In this document: piece after piece, positions 58,001 through 64,000 of the stretch | Position numbering within the stretch: the stretch's first letter is position 1 | Layout of the letters: the number at the start of each line of letters is the position of its first letter | Assembly: GCF_000003815.2 (NCBI RefSeq) | Contig: NC_049980.1 | Location: forward strand, 2,225,182-2,289,181 | DNA from: Branchiostoma floridae | Lineage: Eukaryota > Chordata > Leptocardii > Amphioxiformes > Branchiostomatidae | Length of the DNA: 64,000 nt | Direction: 5' to 3' | Position numbers and translations under genes: made by a program | Notes under the pieces: model-generated | Told to the model about the DNA's origin: nothing | The model's input: the letters and a program-made list of their open reading frames with translations, nothing else | The model's database searches: none

Positions 58001-61000
58001 ATTGGGCTAGATAACTGAAAGTCTGCTTAGGTTGCCTATCATGCAGTAATTTTCTGTATAGAAATCTGAGACTTAACAAAAACAGACTGTCCTACTTTTG
58101 TAGCTACTAGTAGAATCTATGACAAGTACATAAATATGTAATCACTGCTCCACCTCCACATAATCATTGTCAGCACTAAATGCCTTCATTTTGAGCATCG
58201 TATACCTGAACTGTTAAGTTGAATCTTATACTACAGTTATAGTATGTGGGGAAGGACAACCTTCAGTATAGTATGTGGGGAAGGACAACCTTCAGTTAAG
58301 TATGTGGGGAAGGACAACCTGTTAAGTTGAATCTTACTACATGTATTTACTGAGGTATGTGATTTCTTGCAGTGTGTTGCCAATGTGGAAGCATACATAG
58401 ACTTCAGTGAAGATGAGAACATTGAGGCTGGTGTGCTGGATGATGGTGAGGAAAATCATCTCCAAGTGTTTTTTTTAAATAATATTTAAGTAATATAATA
58501 ATTTTAGTAATATTTGTAAGGCATCCCAAAGATGTCCACGTTCAAGGTTCAAGGTTGTAAGCAAATGCAGAATGTTACCTTCACATGTTGTAGTCTAACA
58601 CTGGCAACTGTTTTGTTCATTCTTATTTGAACACATTTCTAAATGTAGTGACCCTAGCCCCTCTAGATCTGACATTTGCTACATTATGTAACCGAACACC
58701 ACATGGTGCCTGCTACTTTACCGGTTACCATGGTGACAGCCGTCTGGTCCAGGTCGTTGACCTTATTTGTGCGGAGAAGAAGAAGAAGAAACAAAGCAAA
58801 AACAATATGTTCCCTTCTGTGAAGGTAACATAAAAAGACCAATGAAAGTGCCTGAATTTAGTATTGGCAGATAGACTAACCGGGTCAGAACTTTTTCAAC
58901 CTTTATTTTAAAAAGGAAGGTCACAGAAACCCAAAACTTGAACTAGATGTTGTCATATTCTGCTTGTTACAGTGGAGAGGGAGGTGTGTCAATTGAGAGA
59001 AGAGCTGGAGCGTCACCTTAGCGACGGTCGCCGTGGTGAGAGACTGAGGAGTGGGGTGCAGGTGGCCATTCTGGGCAAACCCAACGTGGGAAAGAGCAGT
59101 CTGCTTAATGCTGTGTGTAAGTATGGAAAGTGGCTATAGATAAATCAGTGTCTGATACACATTCTCTCTGGAAAACTGGCTTGTCAGAAACTGACACTAA
59201 AGGTACAATATGTCTATTGAACATGAGTATAAAAACATGCAGACTGAAGTATTTACTTACAAGAAACTGTCAAAGTTTGTTGGATTTACCATGATCTGAG
59301 AGTGTTCCATTTTGAAGGGAAGCACTACATGTACCTGCCTTCATAATATGATGTGTTTTCTGGACTACATTCTGTGATGGGAGTATGTAAAGGTGGCCTC
59401 TCACTGCACTTGGGGCACCGATGCGGCACTGCGGGGTTCGATCATTGCAACACTTTTTTGTTATTTTTTCGATTTTTGATAAATTCGTTATTGCATAACA
59501 CGTAAAAGTATTACTTAGAAGACAACAAAATACACAAAACGGAAGAAAATTTGTTCTTAATCTCTGAAATTCGTTGAGTCATCTATGAACCCCGCAGTGC
59601 CGCACCGGTGCCACAAGTCTAATGAGAGTCCACCTTAATACGTATGATATTTTGAGACAGGATTGTACTATATTGTGGTGGGGCATAGCATTTGAGGCAG
59701 CAGTGTACTATTTTGTGATGGAGGTACATGTATATTATTTAAGACATGAGTGTACCATTTTTTGATGGGGTTAGGCCACAGCAAGTAAATTTTATGGATG
59801 ACATCAGCGCGCGCATTAATTTTTGCCTGATTTCAGAAAAAAAAAGTTTTTTCTTCTGCAGGGATGGTCAACATTACAAAATGAGCAAATATATTGTGTT
59901 GTAGCCTAATGATTGTTCTTGTAAAAGTGACACTTGCGAGGTACCTAGAACTGTAGTTGTAGAAATGAAACTTATTAGATAGTTGTAAAAGTGACACAAA
60001 TATGGAAGCTTGGTGTGGTTACCACTAGTGTCACTTTTACCACGCCAGTACGTGTCTTGAATACAGAAATGAATGCCTTGTTGGCTCTGATACCATGTTT
60101 TGTCCTTTACTTCTTATGACAGTCATCACACCTTTATGGTGCCTTTTTTTGAAAATGTAGCCATCTTGCTTTTTTTCACCCATCTTGTTTTTTTTCTCGC
60201 CCTATTGCACTGTTTTTGCAGTCTGCAGAGGATGTCATCCATAAAATTTACTTGCTGTGGCCTTAGGGACCGTACGGCGTTTAGTGAGGGGGGAGGGCCG
60301 GTCGCCAGAGGGTCGGGTCAAAAAATTTTTGCATGGCCCTCCCCCCAGGTAAATTTTTTTTTGCTAGGCCCTCCCCCCAAGACAAAATATTTTTGCTTGG
60401 CCCTCCCCCCTCCTATCAACTTTGAAAAAAAATATTCAAGACGCCAATAAAACACTGCGCTCCCGCATTCGGAAATGTCCTTTGCGCCATACTTTTTCAT
60501 GATTTTCATCGAGAAGCAGATCTCTCACCCCTAGTAAAAAAGGAAAACAGAATGGCTCAAAATATCTGCTTAATAGAGGCATAAATATTTGCTTTATAGA
60601 AGCTATTTCATTGTTTTGATATTAAAACAACACCTAAAAAGCATTTGTACCTGGATTTCTAGTAGATTTGCGCCACGAAGCGGCGCGCGCCCCGCTCCCT
60701 AAATTTACGTATTGCAAGCTCGCGGGCCTGAGCGGCTTGACGGAAACTATTTTCAATTTACATATATTTTGGACTTTTTCTTGGTTCTGTGGTGGTAATA
60801 ACCTACAGTAAATCGTGGGAAAAATGGAAACCAAAACGACAGCACGATTCGACTTCCAAAACTGTAGTGGGGAGGGGGGCGCCGACGCGTGACGCTGATT
60901 TTCCCACGGCGGGGTAAGGTCGGTCGCCAGCGGGCGTGAGACCGCAGACTTGCAGGAGATATTTTAGAAATGCCACGCTTTTTTTGCCACGATTTCCTGC

Positions 61001-63855
61001 ATTGCTTTTTTATGGGAAAATTTGCTGGTTAGATGACATTTCTATGGAAAAAAATACGAGGGTTTCAAGTTTTTGAGAACGACGTTCCGAACACCATGTT
61101 CGGCGCCAAAGGCACGAAGAATCGCAAGGTAGGTCCGGGAGAATTTTGAAATCTTGACCCTCTTAAAAGCTATTTCCTTCAGTTTGAGGAGATATTTTGC
61201 TGACAAACAAAGCTAACTTTAATAGCATTTCAATTTAGAAATACAAAATTAAATCCCCCCCAAACACATTATCACGATGTCGGTCATCAAAGGCGCGAGG
61301 CCGGTCACGTCAAAAGGGATCCAGGGAAATTTGCAAACATTTACCCTCGAGCTCTGAAACGCCATTTCTTACATTTTGAGGGCAATAAGACAGGGGTACA
61401 TTTTGCTGGCAGACTAATACAGAGTTTAATAACATTTCTGTACGCGAAGAAGGTTTTCGAGGGCGTCATGCATAAGCCCCGCCCCCTCCCTTTCGCATTT
61501 TCACTGTGTCCCGAGCGCCAACCTCGGGCGATCCCTTGCAGAGGTCCAGAAAAATTTTGAAATCTTGACCCGCTGAAACGCCGTTTCTTGGATTTTAAGG
61601 GACATATTTTGCTGGCAGACCAAGCTATTTTTTTTTGCTTGGCCCTCCCCCCAAGTAAAAAAAATTTTGCTAGGCCCTCCCCCTGGCAAAATATTTTTTT
61701 GCTTGGCCCTCCCCCCCCTGGCGACCGGCCCTCCCCCCTCGCTAAATGCCGTACGGTCCCTTACATTGTTTTGAGACAGGATTGTACCATTTTAAGACAA
61801 GGTGTTGTGTGACCTCCCCTCCCCAGGCCAGAGACCCGCCGCCATCGTCACTCCTGTCGCCGGCACCACCCGGGACGTGGTGGAGTCTGCCGTGAACCTG
61901 GGCGGGTACCCGGTGTTGCTAAGCGACACGGCAGGGCTGCGGGAGACGGAGGACATTGTTGAACAGGAGGGGGTACGGAGAGCCAGACAGAGGTAGGACA
62001 GGAGGGGGTACGGAGAGCCAGACAGAGGTAGGACAGGAGGGGGTACGGAGAGCCAGACAGAGGTAGGACAGGAGGGGGTACGGAGAGCCAGACAGAGGTA
62101 GGACAGGAGGGGGTACGGAGAGCCAGACAGAGGTAGGACAGGAGGGGGTACGGAGAGCCAGACAGAGGTAGGACAGGAGGGTTGGGGTGCTTCTTCTAAA
62201 ATCTCTGGAATAGAAATATCCATAGTCCAATGCTTTCTGGAATAGAAATATCCATAGTCCAATGCTTTCTGAAAATGCATTAACTATCTATGGTGGATCG
62301 AGTGATCAAGTTTCAAATCCCAACCACAGTTTCTTACATTTTACACAAGCTTGTACATGTGATCATGTTACCTTGAAAGTTCAAGTGTTCATAGTCATTA
62401 TAGAACTAGTTTAACTGTAATATCCAACACAAAAATTTTCGACTGAACAGCACCAGTCTTTGTCAAGGAATGAACAATCCACTGCTGTCGTGACGTCACG
62501 TTTTGCAGATAGAATATGACTCAGTAAGCAGTTGTGGGCACCATAGACTTCCTGCAACTTATGATTCACTCCTTACTGAGTCCCGTGTTTTATCTACATA
62601 ACGTGACGACAGCAGTGGATTATTCATTCCTTGACAAAGACTGGTGCTGTCTAGTCGAAAATTTGGGTGAGTCCAATTTTTGTGTTGGAAATTACAGTTA
62701 AACTAGTTCTATAACATGATCACGTTGATATAAACACTCTGCGATGTATATGACTGTGTTTGTTTAATCTCCCTCCCAGAGCACAGCAAGCTGACATCTC
62801 AGTCTTGGTGTTGGATGCTACAGATGTCATGGCTGCCGTATCCCGGCAACCAGGTCACTACTTGACTTTACAGCAGTACGTACAGGATCACATCCCTGAC
62901 CTCGGCCTACAGGGCACCACGTTTGACACAAACGACGGGACCACCAACCCAACAGACTCGTACCTTATCGTGGTGAACAAGTCAGACTTGGTGGATGCAG
63001 GAGGAAGTCTTGGGACTCTCCTGGCGAGTTCGGAGCTCGCAACCGAGGGGGACGGAGCAAGGGACGGCGATGTGTGCGTGATGTCGTGTCTGACGGGGGA
63101 AGGCATGGATGGGTTCTTACAGCTCCTGCAGCTCAAGGTCAAACTCATGTGAGTGTCTATCAACCTTGTCATGAGTGTTTCTAATTAGAAAATGATTGGT
63201 CAGTGCTCCAAATACTTTTTTCAGCCAGGTTACTCAGGCAGCAACCCGAGTTAGAAGCTAACCTGGCTTCCAACTCGGGTTGCCCCACTTTAAGTTAATA
63301 TTACTTTGTTCAAATTAGCGACTTATCCATGATCTTTTCTTCAAGTTACATGTTGCTACTACTGTTTTATCTCATAGATAAATAAAGAAATAAAAGCTTA
63401 CACATGAGGTGGAAGCAGAGCACTGTTCTAACTGCAAAATTTAATGTTGCGCACTGTGCTACCTGTGTTTAGAATTATGTTGCGCCAAGCAAAATGTGGT
63501 TGCATTTGTAAGAGGGCAAGTGGATATTTTGAGCACTGTTGGTCTTCTGGAGGAAAGTTTTCATTCCAACATTTAAATTTTGAAAATGTTAATGGCCTTA
63601 TTGACGTGTCTTCTGTTTTAAAGGTGTGGGAACCCCCTGGCAGGGAACCCGAGTTTCACGCAGGCTCGTCACAGGGCACACCTGACCGCCTGTTTACAGG
63701 CGCTGACATCATACGCGGGAATGTGCGAGCGAGACCTGGTGCTGGCGGCGGAGGAGCTGAGGACGGGTCTGAGACACCTTGGGAAGATCACAGGGAAGAT
63801 GGGGGCAGAGGAGATACTGGATGTCATCTTCAGGGACTTCTGCATCGGGAAGTGA
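54655..63855 (+). CDS. GTPBP3: GTPBP3, mitochondrial tRNA modification GTPase (MnmE homologue), complete, 8 exons
   Basis: Exons are 54655-55030, 56991-57126, 57761-57914, 58373-58445, 58973-59116, 61827-61992, 62780-63148 and 63624-63855 (stop TGA), with GT-AG junctions and 1650 nt in one frame (549 aa). With its partner MTO1 the family installs the taurinomethyl group (MnmE/MnmG: carboxymethylaminomethyl) on U34 of certain mitochondrial tRNAs. The N-terminus [20 protein letters not shown] is rich in Arg and lacks acids, as a mitochondrial presequence should be. The tetrahydrofolate-binding domain follows ([20 protein letters not shown] to [14 protein letters not shown]), then the helical domain ([19 protein letters not shown]). 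The G domain has G1 GKPNVGKS (281-288), G2 GTTRD (307-311), G3 DTAG (328-331) and G4 NKSD (416-419). The C-terminal FCIGK (545-549) keeps the catalytic-loop Cys. The ATG has A at -3 and G at +4. Confidence 0.97.
56083..56524. repeat. Degenerate 18-bp minisatellite, interrupted by a MITE
   Basis: Units resembling GGGGTTACAGACACTACT run from about 56130 to 56245 and resume at about 56462-56505. A 200-bp inverted-repeat element (56252-56450) separates the two parts, and the hAT copy follows at 56595. The frame reads as repeated (T)GVTDTT-like hexapeptides, but it lies in intron 1 of GTPBP3 and has no splice support. Confidence 0.7.
56252..56450. mobile_element. Short inverted-repeat element, AGGGTCTGCAT family, copy 2
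   Basis: The ends GGGTCTGCATG and CATGCAGACCC are inverted. The interior shares CGAATTACGGGAAATAAAAA-type sequence with the copy at 45631 in opposite orientation. No clear target duplication is seen here. Confidence 0.7.
56595..56943. mobile_element. hAT-like MITE in GTPBP3 intron 1 (349 bp)
   Basis: Terminal inverted repeats CAGGGCTCTAGCCAG and CTGGCTAGAGCCCTG are perfect. An 8-bp target duplication GTATGGAC (56587-56594 and 56944-56951) is also perfect. CAGGG ends plus an 8-bp duplication are diagnostic of the hAT superfamily. It inserted into an 18-bp minisatellite. No coding capacity. Confidence 0.93.
56991..57126 (+). CDS. GTPBP3: GTPBP3 exon 2
   Basis: The acceptor CTTGCTGCAG leads to [20 protein letters not shown] and ends with [11 protein letters not shown]. 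This is the most conserved stretch of the folate-binding domain. The donor CAAGAG|GTTTGT is phase 2. Confidence 0.96.
57191..57634. mobile_element. hAT-like MITE in GTPBP3 intron 2 (444 bp)
   Basis: Ends TAGGGGTGGGTACCGGTAC and GTACTGGTACCTATCCCTA are near-mirror. An 8-bp target duplication GTGACAAT (57183-57190 and 57635-57642) is perfect. The interior has repeated GGTCC/GGACC blocks near both ends. TAGGGGTGGG is a known type of hAT terminus. Confidence 0.92.
57761..57914 (+). CDS. GTPBP3: GTPBP3 exon 3
   Basis: The acceptor TGTCCTCCAG completes Arg and reads [20 protein letters not shown], then [20 protein letters not shown]. This is the first long helix pair of the central helical domain. 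The donor CTGAAG|GTAGGG is phase 0. Confidence 0.97.
58241..58327. repeat. 29-bp tandem repeat, three units
   Basis: Units starting AGTATGTGGGGAAGGACAAC occur at 58241, 58270 and 58299 in GTPBP3 intron 3. Flanks GTTAAGTTGAATCTTA (58213) and GTTAAGTTGAATCTTA (58322) are also duplicated. It lies 45 bp upstream of the exon 4 acceptor. Confidence 0.85.
58373..58445 (+). CDS. GTPBP3: GTPBP3 exon 4
   Basis: A 73-nt exon after TTTCTTGCAG that reads [20 protein letters not shown], the VEA.IDF signature of the MnmE helical domain. The donor GATGATG|GTGAGG is phase 1. It is too short to stand out as an open frame but fits both phase and homology. Confidence 0.95.
58973..59116 (+). CDS. GTPBP3: GTPBP3 exon 5 (G1 motif)
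   Basis: The acceptor CTTGTTACAG leads to [19 protein letters not shown], then [20 protein letters not shown]. The P-loop GKPNVGKS is intact. The donor GCTGTGT|GTAAGT is phase 1. The following intron (59117-61826) holds the two abutting 3-bp-TSD elements. Confidence 0.96.
59774..60262. mobile_element. Harbinger-like MITE in GTPBP3 intron 5 (489 bp)
   Basis: Ends GGCCACAGCAAGTAAATTTT and its mirror are inverted over about 25 bp (up to ATGGAT), with perfect flanking TTA (59771-59773, 60263-60265). The GGCCACA start links it to the GGCCACACCAATTT family. The rest is different and has no coding capacity. Confidence 0.85.
60266..61760. mobile_element. 1.5-kb inverted-repeat transposon abutting the previous one
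   Basis: The ends GGGACCGTACGGC and GCCGTACGGTCCC begin terminal inverted repeats of about 150 bp. These contain several direct copies of TTGCTTGGCCCTCCCCCC separated by A/T runs. Flanking triplets are TTA (60263-60265) and TTA (61761-61763). The interior (about 60950-61620) has three or four degenerate 200-250-bp repeats around AAATCTTGACCC and ATATTTTGCTGGCAGAC. No transposase frame is present. Confidence 0.85.
61827..61992 (+). CDS. GTPBP3: GTPBP3 exon 6 (G2 and G3 motifs; ends inside a 35-bp array)
   Basis: The acceptor CCTCCCCAG reads [20 protein letters not shown], then [20 protein letters not shown] and GVRRARQR. G2 GTTRD and G3 DTAG are present. The last 30 nt of the exon form the first unit of a tandem array that repeats exon end plus donor (GACAGAG|GTAGGA). 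Only the first donor (61993) keeps the frame open, because the next in-frame codon, 61994-61996, is TAG. Confidence 0.93.
61963..62181 (+). repeat. 35-bp tandem array duplicating the GTPBP3 exon 6 splice donor
   Basis: The unit is 30 bp of exon end (starting ACAGGAGGGGGTACGG) plus GTAGG. Six donor copies GACAGAG|GTAGGA have GT at 61993, 62028, 62063, 62098, 62133 and 62168. Unit 1 is partly coding ([11 protein letters not shown]); the rest lie in intron 6. Units look identical. The array ends in ACAGGAGGGTTGG. Confidence 0.93.
62360..62725. repeat. Fold-back element in GTPBP3 intron 6
   Basis: Long imperfect inverted arms run from about 62399-62540 and 62560-62713 and include TAGAACTAGTTTAACTGTAA, CAGCACCAGTCTTTGTCAAG and GACGTCACG with their complements. 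Outer GTGATCATGTTA and TAACATGATCAC also pair. The centre is about 20-40 bp. It is probably a fold-back MITE; no target duplication was identified. Confidence 0.8.
62780..63148 (+). CDS. GTPBP3: GTPBP3 exon 7 (G4 motif)
   Basis: The acceptor CCCTCCCAG completes Arg and reads [20 protein letters not shown]. It continues through the G4 block [12 protein letters not shown] and the G5-like [12 protein letters not shown]. The donor AACTCAT|GTGAGT is phase 2. The loop between G3 and G4 is longer than in bacterial MnmE and Ser/Thr-rich. Confidence 0.95.
63241..63283. repeat. 18-bp inverted repeat (hairpin) in GTPBP3 intron 7
   Basis: GCAACCCGAGTTAGAAGC (63241-63258) pairs with GCTTCCAACTCGGGTTGC (63266-63283) with one mismatch and a 7-bp loop. 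Flanking CCAGGTTA and TAACCTGG add a second, overlapping pairing. No function can be assigned. Confidence 0.75.
63624..63855 (+). CDS. GTPBP3: GTPBP3 exon 8 (C-terminus)
   Basis: The acceptor TTTTAAAG completes Met and reads [20 protein letters not shown]. The final helix ends in the family C-terminus [15 protein letters not shown] and TGA at 63853-63855. The Cys of FCIGK is the residue at the modification site in MnmE proteins. Confidence 0.95.
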
Positions 63856-63963
63856 TGGACACACATATGGGACTTCTGTATACCTTCAAAATATTCTGAG
63901 AAAGAAACAACAGGAAATTCCTGCCCTGTCCTATTTGCCAACAGCAAATTTTGTTGGCCCCTC

Positions 63964-63969
63964 ATTAAA
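63964..63969 (+). promoter_or_regulatory. Polyadenylation signal candidate for GTPBP3
   Basis: ATTAAA lies 109 bp after the GTPBP3 stop codon. It is the common variant of AATAAA and the only such hexamer between the stop and the window end. The cleavage site would fall at or just beyond the right edge. Confidence 0.5.
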
Positions 63970-64000
63970 ACATGAGAGATCAAAAAACATTAAGAAAGAG

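Noticed and set aside
61792-62280. 162-codon minus-strand frame of repeated [20 protein letters not shown]-type peptide
   Set aside because: It is the antisense of the 35-bp splice-donor array; period 35 cycles through all frames and there is no splice or homology support.

Overview
The window is animal nuclear DNA. It has spliced genes with GT-AG introns of about 0.4 to 9 kb, a Pol III tRNA gene, and very many short inverted-repeat transposons. The protein families, intron layout and repeat content fit an invertebrate deuterostome. A lancelet (Branchiostoma-like) is my best guess, inferred from general character rather than from any diagnostic marker.

Left 46 kb (minus strand): twelve coding exons of a multi-PDZ scaffold gene that I identify as PDZD2, from the PDZD2/pro-interleukin-16 family. 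All splice phases join into one frame from the ATG at 46423 to the last visible exon at 2581, giving about 959 codons. Four PDZ domains are present. The 3' part of the gene lies beyond the left edge. A CpG-rich block near 52.2-52.5 kb, with a strong minus-strand splice donor, probably holds the 5' untranslated exon.

The PDZD2 introns are crowded with repeats: a 5'-truncated non-LTR retrotransposon (7.6-9.7 kb), a near-perfect 249-bp tandem duplication, a 42/43-bp minisatellite with higher-order structure, and a composite (CA)n satellite. There are also at least ten short inverted-repeat elements from several families (Harbinger-like with 3-bp target duplications, TA-flanked, hAT-like and others).

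52.5-54.65 kb: the intergenic region between the two divergently transcribed genes. It holds a tRNA-Cys(GCA) gene and a pair of nested inverted-repeat elements ending about 230 bp before the next start codon.

54.65-63.86 kb (plus strand): the complete GTPBP3 gene (mitochondrial tRNA-modifying GTPase, MnmE homologue), with eight exons and 549 codons. All G motifs and the C-terminal FCIGK are intact. Its introns carry two hAT-like elements with perfect 8-bp target duplications, two Harbinger-like elements sharing a TTA junction, fold-backs and minisatellites. One 35-bp array repeats the exon 6 splice donor six times.

The two genes have no evident functional link: one encodes a PDZ scaffold, the other a mitochondrial tRNA U34-modification enzyme. 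I found no new enzymatic or defence system. The unusual material lies in repeat architecture and its contact with splice sites.
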